Source of the DNA: an uncultured Holdemanella sp.
GTDB lineage: Bacteria > Bacillota_I > Bacilli_A > Erysipelotrichales > Erysipelotrichaceae
Length of the DNA stretch: 22,559 nucleotides
NCBI GenBank assembly: GCA_900754615.1
Contig: CAAEDN010000007.1
Coordinates: forward strand, 1 to 22,559
Direction: 5' to 3'
Numbering within the stretch: position 1 is the first letter of the stretch; the number at the start of each line of letters is the position of its first letter. Under the pieces are notes generated by a model. It worked only from the letters and a program-made list of their open reading frames with translations, was not told where the DNA came from and did not search any database. The position numbers and the translations under genes were made by a program. This document shows positions 1-6,957 of the stretch, piece after piece.

Positions 1-18
1 TGGAAAATCATCAAAAAA

Positions 19-41
19 TGTGTCCTTCATGGAAAGACACA
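19..41. terminator. weak hairpin, possible terminator of an upstream gene
   Basis: TGTGTC (19-24) pairs with GACACA (36-41), flanked by an A-run before and AAAATTTT after. It may end a gene lying left of the window. The stem is short, so this is tentative. No coding sequence is visible in 1-176. Confidence 0.3.
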
Positions 42-83
42 AAATTTTATGAATTAGGCTTGATTTTTATTATCTAATTTTTA

Positions 84-112
84 TTTACAATTCTTTGGAG
101 TAAGACTATACT
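84..112 (+). promoter_or_regulatory. promoter of the fezAB-like operon
   Basis: TTTACA (84-89), a 17-base spacer and TATACT (107-112) form a good sigma-A type promoter. The last bases of the -10 box run into the CTAAC of the operator at 111, so a repressor bound there would block polymerase. The predicted transcript starts near 119 and gives a leader of about 58 nt before the ATG at 177. Confidence 0.7.
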
Positions 113-146
113 AACTTATAGTTAGATTTAACTAATTCTAACTAAC
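111..146. promoter_or_regulatory. DtxR/IdeR-like iron box, fez operon
   Basis: Overlapping inverted repeats of CTAAC/GTTAG follow the -10 box: CTAACT-N3-AGTTAG (111-125), TTAG-N6-CTAA (122-135), and GTTAGA-N10-TCTAAC (121-142), with one more CTAAC at 142-146. TTAG-N6-CTAA is the core geometry of the known IdeR/DtxR consensus. The same arrangement occurs at feoA (10799-10822). It does not look like a Fur box of the GATAATGATTATC type. Confidence 0.65.
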
Positions 147-176
147 ATTCATAGTTCTAAGGAGGATATATATATT

Positions 177-404
177 ATGAAAGACGGATGGAAAAACAAA
201 ACAATGTGGACATTTGTAGGAGGTGCTGCCGCTGCTTTAGCTGGCTCTAAATTCCTAAAAAGCAACACAGCACATGATTTAGCCGTTAAAGGTTTAGCTG
301 GTGGAATGAAGCTTAAATCGGATACAACTTATAAGTATGAGACAATTAAGGAAGACGCAAAGGATTTATTAGAAGAAGCCAAAGTTCAAAACGAAGGCGA
401 ATAA
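177..404 (+). CDS. fezA: small hydrophobic protein, FezA-like (DUF6110-like)
   Basis: This is a 75-aa protein. Residues 11-27 form one short hydrophobic, glycine/alanine-rich helix with Gly15, Gly16 and Gly23. A second Gly/Ala stretch (39-43) and a charged, probably amphipathic C-terminal helix ending in acidic residues follow. I recognise the overall pattern as the small protein family found just upstream of P1B-6-type ATPases in ferrosome (fez) loci. That assignment rests on pattern memory and on the adjacent ATPase, not on an alignment. In ferrosome-forming bacteria the small Fez proteins act with FezB at the membrane of iron-storage granules. A strong AAGGAGG lies at 159-165, 11 bases before the ATG. 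The next gene begins one base after the stop, so the two are almost certainly co-transcribed and translationally coupled. Confidence 0.65.
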   Translation: MKDGWKNKTMWTFVGGAAAALAGSKFLKSNTAHDLAVKGLAGGMKLKSDTTYKYETIKEDAKDLLEEAKVQNEGE

Positions 405-405
405 A

Positions 406-2508
406 ATGAGTAGTTTTACTATTGCCCATGACATTCCGGGTCGAATGCGAATTCGCTATGGAAAGAATAAGTTTTCTAGTGTTCAGGGCAAAGTTTTAAA
501 AAAGGATCTTTATGCATGGCCCATGATTGAGAGTGTGGAGGTCAACAATGTTACGGGTAGTGTTTTGATGTTGTATGACAAAGCACAAAAAGGCTTGTTA
601 CTGAATAAACTAAAGGATTTAGATATCCAATATCTTCAAAATGCAGATACTTCTTCGATTGTAGTTCATTCACAATCACCAGAAGCTATTGCGATGAATC
701 GAGAATATATGAATCGGTTCTTTAAGATTATTGGTAAACGTTATTTCATTAAATGGTTTTTACCAATGGGACTTGGAAATGCGATTACGATCTATAAGTC
801 GATTCATTTTATTAAAGAAGGTTTTCATTCCCTTTTACAATGCAAAATCAATGTTCCTTTATTGGATGCCACAAGCATTGGTGTAAGTTTAATTCAAAAG
901 AATTATACGATTGCAGGAAATATTATGATGTTACTAAATATTTCTGATTTGTTAGAAGATTACACACGTAAGAAAACAAAATTGGAATTATCCAATAGTT
1001 TATCGATTCAATTTGATAAAGTGTGGATTTTAGAAGATGGTGTAGAACAAGAGATTGCCATGTCTAAGCTTCAAAAAGGGGATGTAGTCATCTCACAAAT
1101 GGGTTCTATGATTCCAATCGATGGAGAAGTCGTGGATGGAGAAGCAATGATCAATGAATCTAGCTTTACGGGAGAGCCTCTTTCTAAACATGTAAAGAAA
1201 AATGACACAGTATTTGCGGGTACTTTAGTTGAAGAAGGAAAACTGTTTATTCGTGTTCGTAATTTACAAGATGAAAGTCGCATTAGTAATATTGTTAAGA
1301 TGATTGATACAAATGAATCATTAAAGGCAAGTATTCAAGCTAAGGCTGAGCATTTGGCAGATTCTATTGTTCCGTTTAGTTTTCTAGGTTTCTTTGGTGT
1401 TTTAGCTTTGACAAGAAATGTAACACGCGCAACATCAGTATTGATGGTGGACTATTCTTGTGCCATTCGATTATCGACTTCCATTGCGGTTATTAGTGCT
1501 ATGTTAGAAGCTAGTAAACGAAATGTTTTAGTAAAAGGTGGTAAGTATTTAGAGGCAATCAAAGATGCGGATGTGATTGTCTTTGATAAGACGGGTACTT
1601 TGACAAACGCAAATCCAACCGTAAAGAAAGTAGTTCCTTTAAATGGGTATACGCGTGATGAAGTATTAAGAATTGCAGCTTGTCTTGAAGAGCATTTTCC
1701 TCATAGTGTAGCCAATGCGATTGTAAACCAGGCAAAAAAAGAAGGCTTAATTCATGATGAAGAGCATGCCAAGGTTGAATATATCATTGCGCATGGTATT
1801 GCGACAAGTCTTTATGGTAAGCGTGCCATTATTGGTAGCGATCATTTTGTATTTGAAGATGAAGGTATCGAAAGAACGAAAGATATAGATGATGTAATTC
1901 GTTCTTGTGAAAATGAAGGTGCAGGATCTATGATTTATCTTGCGATCGACAATCAAGTCGCTGGAATTATCAGTATTTATGATCCTTTAAAGGTTGAGGC
2001 AAAACAAGCTATTCATAATTTAAAAACATTAGGAATGACTAAAGTCGTTATGTTGACAGGGGATTGTGATAGTGCCGCAAAAGCCGTTGCCCATGAATTA
2101 GATTTAGATGATTATCGTGCATCAGTTTTACCAGAAGATAAGGCTGCATATATTCAGATGTTGAAAGACCAAGGTCATACGGTAATTATGGTTGGAGATG
2201 GAATCAACGATACACCGGCATTATCTACTGCAGATGTTTCTATTTCTATGCAAGATAGTTCTGATTTAGCAAGAGAATTAGCAGATATTACACTTGTATC
2301 TAGTAATTTAAATGAACTAGTGATTCTTCGAAGACTCGCTATGAATCTGTTTGAACGTATTCATGCGAATTATCGTTTTATTGTTGCATTTAATTCAAGC
2401 TTAATTGGATTAGGAGCTTTAGGATTCATGACTCCAAATACAACAAGTTTATTACACAATGGAAGTACATTTGCGATTGCGGCATCGAGTACACGAAATT
2501 ATTTATAG
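406..2508 (+). CDS. fezB: P1B-type metal ATPase, FezB-like (P1B-6 class)
   Basis: This 700-aa P-type ATPase has all the catalytic motifs: TGEP (residues 255-258, actuator domain), DKTGTLT with phosphorylated Asp394, an EEHFPHS nucleotide-binding motif, and GDGIND (597-602). The N-terminal 90 residues resemble an HMA fold (GRMRIRY, then TGSVLMLYD) but lack the CxxC metal site. In the transmembrane metal site the usual CPC is replaced by YSCA (Ser351-Cys352-Ala353). The C-terminal helix carries LLHNGST. This combination fits the class of P1B ATPases linked to iron in ferrosome loci rather than Cu, Zn or Cd exporters. The expected role is to pump iron into membrane-bound storage granules or across the envelope. 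Metal identity is inference. An exporter of Mn or another metal (CtpC-like) is the main alternative. It has only a weak GAAGG ribosome site inside fezA, consistent with coupling. Confidence 0.75.
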   Translation: MSSFTIAHDIPGRMRIRYGKNKFSSVQGKVLKKDLYAWPMIESVEVNNVTGSVLMLYDKAQKGLLLNKLKDLDIQYLQNADTSSIVVHSQSPEAIAMNREYMNRFFKIIGKRYFIKWFLPMGLGNAITIYKSIHFIKEGFHSLLQCKINVPLLDATSIGVSLIQKNYTIAGNIMMLLNISDLLEDYTRKKTKLELSNSLSIQFDKVWILEDGVEQEIAMSKLQKGDVVISQMGSMIPIDGEVVDGEAMINESSFTGEPLSKHVKKNDTVFAGTLVEEGKLFIRVRNLQDESRISNIVKMIDTNESLKASIQAKAEHLADSIVPFSFLGFFGVLALTRNVTRATSVLMVDYSCAIRLSTSIAVISAMLEASKRNVLVKGGKYLEAIKDADVIVFDKTGTLTNANPTVKKVVPLNGYTRDEVLRIAACLEEHFPHSVANAIVNQAKKEGLIHDEEHAKVEYIIAHGIATSLYGKRAIIGSDHFVFEDEGIERTKDIDDVIRSCENEGAGSMIYLAIDNQVAGIISIYDPLKVEAKQAIHNLKTLGMTKVVMLTGDCDSAAKAVAHELDLDDYRASVLPEDKAAYIQMLKDQGHTVIMVGDGINDTPALSTADVSISMQDSSDLARELADITLVSSNLNELVILRRLAMNLFERIHANYRFIVAFNSSLIGLGALGFMTPNTTSLLHNGSTFAIAASSTRNYL

Positions 2509-2572
2509 AAAAGGTACACATAAGGAGGGTTGCAACAGGTAGTTGTGATTCTCGCTTATCGGTACCTTTTTC
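2508..2572. terminator. long hairpin between convergent fezB and araC
   Basis: AAAAGGTAC (2509-2517) pairs with GTACCTTTT (2562-2570), and ATAAG (2520-2524) pairs with CTTAT (2555-2559) inside it. TTTTTCTTTT follows at the 3' side. The U-rich side supports termination of fezAB. The same fold could also stop araC from the other strand. The loop is unusually long (about 30 nt) and contains an AAGGAGGG sequence. Confidence 0.55.
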
Positions 2573-2601
2573 TTTTGAAAAATATTTTAAGATACCTAAC
2601 C

Positions 2602-3438
2602 TCATTGATGGCTATGATCTTTACGATATTGCAATGGAGAATTATTTGTCGATTTTTTGAAGGCTTGGGCAAAATAAGACTGACTTGTAAAACCGACAAT
2701 ACATGCGATTTCTGAAATCTGTAAATTAGTTGTAGATAATAAAAGTTTTGCTTCTTCGATACGCTTTTGAATCATATAGTTGATTGGAGAAATGCCTTTA
2801 TATTGTTTGAAGGCATGTACGATATGGTATTTGTTTAAAAAGGTGACTTCACTTAGCTTATCTAAGGTGACATCTTCTTTAAAATGTGCATCAATATATT
2901 TTTCAATAAAGACACAATCTTTATTAGCTTTGTGGACAGGAGATGTTTTTAAGTTGATATTAGCACGGCGCATTAAATTAATAAGTAGAACTTCCAAGAG
3001 ATTTTGACAAAGCGATTGATATTCCATGTCTCTCGCTTTTACTTCTAATAATATTGTTTTTAAGTAGAATAACACTTCATGTTTATATTCATAATAATTA
3101 GCAATACTACATCCTTGTTCTTCGTCTTGTTCTTTAGAAAATAAAGTAATTCCTTCAATTCCCATAACGATGTATTCAAAATTAACATTTTCAATTCCAC
3201 GTTCAGTATGAGAAACCAAGGGATTGACAATAACAAGATCGTCTTCTTTTACGGGATAAGCCTTATTATCAAGATTTAAAAAACCATGTCCTTTTGTAAC
3301 ATAAAACATTTCTGTATACAAGTGTGTATGCAAAGTAGAATTCCACTCATGATCGAATTTTGATTCTGCTATATATAAAAGTTTAGGTCTTGCTTTATTA
3401 AAGTTTACTTGATCAATTTGAAATCGTTGTGTACTCAT
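2602..3438 (-). CDS. AraC-family transcriptional regulator with N-terminal cupin
   Basis: This 278-aa regulator has two parts. Residues about 20-110 form a cupin sugar-sensing domain (HTHLYTEMFYVTKG, then VNPLVSH). The last 100 residues carry two helix-turn-helix motifs of AraC/XylS type, ending in the typical ISEIACIVGFTSQSYFAQAFKKSTNNSP signature region. It is transcribed away from the ABC transporter and phosphorylase operon and shares a 180-base intergenic region with it, so it is the likely activator of that operon. The operon promoter has a poor -35 box, which fits activator dependence. Its own start is supported by GAGGT about 5 bases upstream of the ATG at 3438 and by a promoter at 3459-3487. 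The inducer (LNB, GNB or a breakdown product) cannot be read from the sequence. Confidence 0.85.
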   Translation of the reverse strand: MSTQRFQIDQVNFNKARPKLLYIAESKFDHEWNSTLHTHLYTEMFYVTKGHGFLNLDNKAYPVKEDDLVIVNPLVSHTERGIENVNFEYIVMGIEGITLFSKEQDEEQGCSIANYYEYKHEVLFYLKTILLEVKARDMEYQSLCQNLLEVLLINLMRRANINLKTSPVHKANKDCVFIEKYIDAHFKEDVTLDKLSEVTFLNKYHIVHAFKQYKGISPINYMIQKRIEEAKLLLSTTNLQISEIACIVGFTSQSYFAQAFKKSTNNSPLQYRKDHSHQ

Positions 3439-3458
3439 AAAATACCTCTTTTTTTATT

Positions 3459-3487
3459 ATTATATATTTATTTTTGTTGTTTATCAA
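3459..3487 (-). promoter_or_regulatory. promoter of the araC gene
   Basis: On the minus strand, TTGATA (3487-3482), a 17-base spacer and TATAAT (3464-3459) precede the ATG at 3438 with a short leader. Match quality is high, although the region is very AT-rich. Confidence 0.6.
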
Positions 3488-3546
3488 TTTTGTTTTAAGA
3501 GTCAATAAATCGCAATATATATAAAACAAAAAGCCATATATTTATG

Positions 3547-3573
3547 ATAAAGCGCTTACAAATAATGTATACT
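3547..3573 (+). promoter_or_regulatory. promoter with cre-like site, ABC/GH112 operon
   Basis: A TATACT -10 box (3568-3573) has only TGATAA (3545-3550) at the -35 position, so the promoter looks activator-dependent. The spacer contains AAAGCGCTTACA (3549-3560), matching 12 of 14 positions of the Firmicute cre consensus (3547-3560) and sharing RCGCTTACA with the sites at 17186 and 18053. Binding of CcpA or a LacI-type regulator here is inferred to cause catabolite repression. Confidence 0.55.
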
Positions 3574-3618
3574 GACAATGTCAAAAAAAGTTCATACGAA
3601 TTTTATAGGAGGTAAAGT

Positions 3619-4947
3619 ATGAAAAAAATTATTACTGCTGGGTTATCATTTGCGATGGCAGCCTCTATGTTGGCAGGATGCTCAAGCAAACCAGCTGAAA
3701 ATTCAGATTCTGGAGATAAGCGAGTTCTTAAATTCGATTCATTCTCAGGTGGAAATGGTGAAGAAGTATTTACAAAATTGGCAGCAGCTTTTGAAAAAGC
3801 GAATCCCGATGTAGATGTTCAATTGCGTTTTGAAAAAGAATTACCTGATGTATTGAATAAAGAAAATGCGAAAGGTGAATATTCTGATGTTGTTTACTAT
3901 AACTTAGGGCAGCCTTCTGGATATACAGAAACGCAATTAAATACACATGAAGTATTAGACATTTCAGATGTAGTTAAAGAAGTTGGTATGGATGAAAACT
4001 ACGCAAATAGTAGTATTGTACAATATTATGGTGATGGAAAATCTTATTTGATGCCACTTAAGACGACTCCTGCTGGATTCTTCTATAATACTGAATTAGT
4101 TGGTGAAGGAAAGAAATATGAACTTCCAACAACTTGGGAAGAATTCTGGGCTTTAGGTGATCAAGCTAAAAAAGATGGTATTGCATTGTTCACATATCCA
4201 ACAAATGGTTATTTCGATAATACATTAAATGCATTGTTGAAAGAAACAGGTGGAGAAGAATTATTAACTAATGTACTAAACTATGACAAGGATGCTTGGA
4301 ATACAGATGGAGCTAAACAAACTATTGATATTTTAGCTAAATTAGTAAGTCCTGATTATTTATATGCGGATACAGTAGCTAACGCAAATGCGAAAGATGG
4401 TTTCACAATGAACCAACAGGCTGTAATCGATGGAAAAGCATTATTCATGCCTAATGGGGACTGGGTAGTTAATGAAATGGCAGATACAACTCCTGAAGAT
4501 TATCACTGGGGATTACTTCCATTGCCTGCTCTTGAAAAAGATGGAGAACGTTTCGTTGGTTCTATGACAGAACAAGTATGGATTCCTGCTCAAGCTAAAA
4601 ACGTTGATGATGCGAAAGCATTCTTGAAGTTTATCTATTCTGATGAAGGTGTTAAAATCATGGCTGAAGGTGGAAACATTGTTCCAACTGCAACTATGTC
4701 TGATACAATCGCTGCTATGGAAGATGGATATACAAAAGAATTCTTCTCAGTATATGACACTGCTTCTGCAGCATTAGGTGCATTTGCTCCTTATAATACA
4801 GATAACTTACCAGACTTTGATCGTGCTGCTACAGTATTCGGTTCAATCGACTCTTTAGCAACTGGCGAATTAACTACAAAAGACTACCAAAGCAAATTAA
4901 CAGATGCTTGGGTTAAGTTATCTAAAAACAAAGCTGTAACTGAATAA
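3619..4947 (+). CDS. ABC transporter sugar-binding lipoprotein (family 1 SBP)
   Basis: This 442-aa extracellular solute-binding protein has a lipoprotein signal with lipobox LAGC (lipidated Cys21). After it come a Ser/Asp-rich linker and the two-lobed family 1 SBP fold (for example FEKANPDVDVQL, the TTPAGFFYNTELV hinge region, and LPTTWEEFWALGDQAKKDG). It starts the transporter operon whose last gene is a GH112 phosphorylase. The probable ligand is therefore galacto-N-biose or lacto-N-biose, by analogy with the GltA protein of the bifidobacterial LNB/GNB system. The sequence alone does not settle the ligand. The ribosome site AGGAGGT lies 7 bases before the ATG. A terminator-like hairpin just after the stop (4956-4989) probably lets this gene be expressed above the permeases. 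Confidence 0.88.
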   Translation: MKKIITAGLSFAMAASMLAGCSSKPAENSDSGDKRVLKFDSFSGGNGEEVFTKLAAAFEKANPDVDVQLRFEKELPDVLNKENAKGEYSDVVYYNLGQPSGYTETQLNTHEVLDISDVVKEVGMDENYANSSIVQYYGDGKSYLMPLKTTPAGFFYNTELVGEGKKYELPTTWEEFWALGDQAKKDGIALFTYPTNGYFDNTLNALLKETGGEELLTNVLNYDKDAWNTDGAKQTIDILAKLVSPDYLYADTVANANAKDGFTMNQQAVIDGKALFMPNGDWVVNEMADTTPEDYHWGLLPLPALEKDGERFVGSMTEQVWIPAQAKNVDDAKAFLKFIYSDEGVKIMAEGGNIVPTATMSDTIAAMEDGYTKEFFSVYDTASAALGAFAPYNTDNLPDFDRAATVFGSIDSLATGELTTKDYQSKLTDAWVKLSKNKAVTE

Positions 4948-4955
4948 TTAAACTT

Positions 4956-4989
4956 AAAGCGATGAGCAAATTGTTGCTCGTCGCTTTTT
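4956..4989 (+). terminator. intercistronic hairpin (partial terminator)
   Basis: AAAGCGATGAGCAA (4956-4969) pairs over 14 positions, with one G-U pair, with TTGCTCGTCGCTTT (4974-4987). The loop is ATTG and a T-run follows. Because the permease genes downstream have no obvious promoter of their own, this is best read as an attenuator or RNA-stabilising stem that raises the ratio of binding protein to permeases. Confidence 0.7.
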
Positions 4990-5008
4990 AAGAGATGGGA
5001 GGTAACTC

Positions 5009-5890
5009 ATGAATAAAAAGAAAGCAAAAAATCGTTTCGTATTTGCGTGTCTAGCACCAGCCGTTATTTTGGTTGTCATTTTTATGGTGATTCCAACGAT
5101 TGATGTATTTAAGACAGCATTTTTTAAAAAGAGCAATTTCGTAAGTGATGCCGCTTTTGCCGGATTCTTCAACTTCAAGGTTCTTTTTAACGATATGCGT
5201 TTTATTGAGGCTATGCAAAATACTATTTTGTATGTTGTATTGATCACGATCATCACTTTGGTGTTGGCCGTATTGTTTGCAACATTATTAACTCGTGAAG
5301 AGTTTGTTGGAAAGAACTTCTTCCGTGTTATTTTCTACATTCCCAATATTTTAAGTATTGTTGTTATTGCAGGTATTTTCTCAGCTATTTATCAGCCTAC
5401 GAATGGTATTTTAAATACATTCTTCGGTATGATTGGACTTTCGTCTTTGCAACAACAATGGATGGGAAATCCAGCTATTATTAACTATTCTATTATTGGT
5501 GCCCTTGTATGGCAAGCTATTGGTTATTATATGGTTATGTATATGTCGAGTATGTCTAGTATTCCAGAAAATCTTTATGAGGCAGCAAGCCTTGAGGGAG
5601 CTAGTAAAGTAAGACAGTTCTTTATGATTACTTTACCTTTGATTTGGGATAACATTCGTACAACTTTAACTTTCTTCGTAATTTCTACAATCAACTTATC
5701 ATTCATGTTTGTGCAGTTAACAAGTGAAGGAAATCTAGGAAGTGAAGTTGCATTGAACTATATGTATAACAATGCATTTGCCGGTAAATACGGTTTTGGT
5801 ATGGCAGTTGGAGTATGCATCTTTGTATTCTCATTTGCCTTATCCGCAATCATAAATAAGGTCACTGAACGTGATGTACTACAGTATTAG
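5009..5890 (+). CDS. sugar ABC transporter permease 1 (MalF/UgpA type)
   Basis: This 293-aa inner membrane permease has six predicted helices. The ATPase-contact loop, the EAA motif, is visible as EAASLEGASKVRQFFMITLP around residues 191-210. An N-terminal basic stretch precedes the first helix (VFACLAPAVILVVIFMVIPTI). It belongs to the carbohydrate uptake transporter-1 class and pairs with the permease that starts 11 bases after its stop. GGGAGGT precedes the ATG. The operon ends in a GH112 phosphorylase, so the transported sugar is probably LNB/GNB. Confidence 0.9.
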   Translation: MNKKKAKNRFVFACLAPAVILVVIFMVIPTIDVFKTAFFKKSNFVSDAAFAGFFNFKVLFNDMRFIEAMQNTILYVVLITIITLVLAVLFATLLTREEFVGKNFFRVIFYIPNILSIVVIAGIFSAIYQPTNGILNTFFGMIGLSSLQQQWMGNPAIINYSIIGALVWQAIGYYMVMYMSSMSSIPENLYEAASLEGASKVRQFFMITLPLIWDNIRTTLTFFVISTINLSFMFVQLTSEGNLGSEVALNYMYNNAFAGKYGFGMAVGVCIFVFSFALSAIINKVTERDVLQY

Positions 5891-5901
5891 GAGGATGAGA
5901 T

Positions 5902-6762
5902 ATGAAAAAACGTAATTTTCCTTTATACAAGATCTTTGTTTATGTGGCATTGATCACATTGGCTATTTCGATTATTGTGCCTATCGCATGGGTTTTCCTT
6001 GCATCTTTAAAATCACAATTGGAATTGGTAAGTGGAAATCCATTTGATTTTCCAAAACAAATGCTATGGTCAAACTTTGCGGATGCCTTTGTAAAGGCAA
6101 GAATGGGTGATTATTTATTAAATACAATCATCGTAACAGCACTATCTTTAGTCATTCTATTGGTGGTGGCTCTTCCTGCATCGTATGTACTTGCGCGATT
6201 TGATTTTGTAGGAAAAAAATTCTTTAATGGATTATTTATGGCTGGACTTTTTGTAAATGTGAACTATATTGTATTGCCAATTTTCTTGATGCTGTTTAAT
6301 GCAGATATTCAGCTTGGATTTGACTTTTTCTTAAATAGTAAGTTTTGGCTATCTGTAGTTTATGCGGCAACAGCCTTGCCATTTACGATTTATTTATTGA
6401 CTGGCTACTTTAAAACGTTGCCTAAAGCTTATGAAGAAGCGGCTCGTATTGATGGTTGTGGCTATTTTAAGACAATGACAAAAATTATGATTCCAATGGC
6501 AAGACCAAGTATTATTACGGTTATCCTATTTCAATTCTTGGCTTTCTGGAATGAATATATTATCGCATTTACTTTTATGGATAAAGAAAATGCTACGTTG
6601 GCCGTTGGTGTTAAATACTTAATGGCGGATGCAAAGTCACAGGCAAACTTTGGTGTCATGTATGCTGGGTTGGTAATTGTTATGATTCCAACATTAGTTC
6701 TTTATATTTGTGTTCAAAAGAAGATTACACAGGGCATGAGTATTGGTGGAATGAAAGAGTAA
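5902..6762 (+). CDS. sugar ABC transporter permease 2 (MalG/UgpE type)
   Basis: This 286-aa permease has six predicted helices. Its EAA loop is EEAARIDGCGYFKTMTKIMIP, followed by helices ending in QGMSIGGMKE, the usual C-terminus of MalG-type subunits. It forms the membrane pore with the preceding permease and binds the MsmK-like ATPase encoded downstream. AGGAGG lies about 8 bases before its ATG. Gene order (binding protein, two permeases, ATPase, phosphorylase) supports one uptake and catabolism unit. Confidence 0.9.
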   Translation: MKKRNFPLYKIFVYVALITLAISIIVPIAWVFLASLKSQLELVSGNPFDFPKQMLWSNFADAFVKARMGDYLLNTIIVTALSLVILLVVALPASYVLARFDFVGKKFFNGLFMAGLFVNVNYIVLPIFLMLFNADIQLGFDFFLNSKFWLSVVYAATALPFTIYLLTGYFKTLPKAYEEAARIDGCGYFKTMTKIMIPMARPSIITVILFQFLAFWNEYIIAFTFMDKENATLAVGVKYLMADAKSQANFGVMYAGLVIVMIPTLVLYICVQKKITQGMSIGGMKE

Positions 6763-6772
6763 GGTGTCTAAT

Positions 6773-6946
6773 ATGAGAGATGAAAATAAAGTAATGAACA
6801 TAATTATGATCGTTTTATTCTTTGTGTTCTTAGGTATGATCATTTGGGCACAGAAGACGGTAAGTGTTAGAAATCTAATGATTGAAATCGTTGGATTGAC
6901 AGGCTTACTTACATTATTGTTTTTATACAATAGGAAACATAAATAG
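6773..6946 (+). CDS. small two-helix membrane protein of unknown function
   Basis: This is a 57-aa protein if it starts at the ATG at 6773 (AAGGTG at 6761-6766, 6 bases upstream). A GTG at 6764 would give 60 aa but overlaps that ribosome site. It has two hydrophobic segments: roughly NIIMIVLFFVFLGMIIW, then MIEIVGLTGLLTLLFLY, with a short charged linker between them and a basic tail. I do not recognise a family. It sits between the second permease and the ATPase of the transporter, with 11 bases to the next ATG and a good AGGAGG for that gene. It is therefore co-expressed with the transporter and could be an accessory subunit. That role is inference. The reading frame has its own start signals, so it is unlikely to be a chance ORF. 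Confidence 0.6.
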   Translation: MRDENKVMNIIMIVLFFVFLGMIIWAQKTVSVRNLMIEIVGLTGLLTLLFLYNRKHK

Positions 6947-6957
6947 GAGGAAGAAGT

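Noticed and set aside
111..146. Fur box at the fez promoter
   Set aside because: There is no GATAATGATTATC-like 7-1-7 pattern. The CTAAC/GTTAG geometry fits DtxR-type operators better.
2530..2715. TTG-start 61-aa ORF on the plus strand with AAGGAGGG upstream
   Set aside because: It runs antisense through the 3' end of araC and through the hairpin, and its composition looks like a shadow frame. Kept only as a remark on the hairpin loop.
4954..5256. 100-aa minus-strand ORF over the start of the first permease
   Set aside because: It mirrors the codons of the permease, has no ribosome site, and overlaps the intercistronic hairpin.
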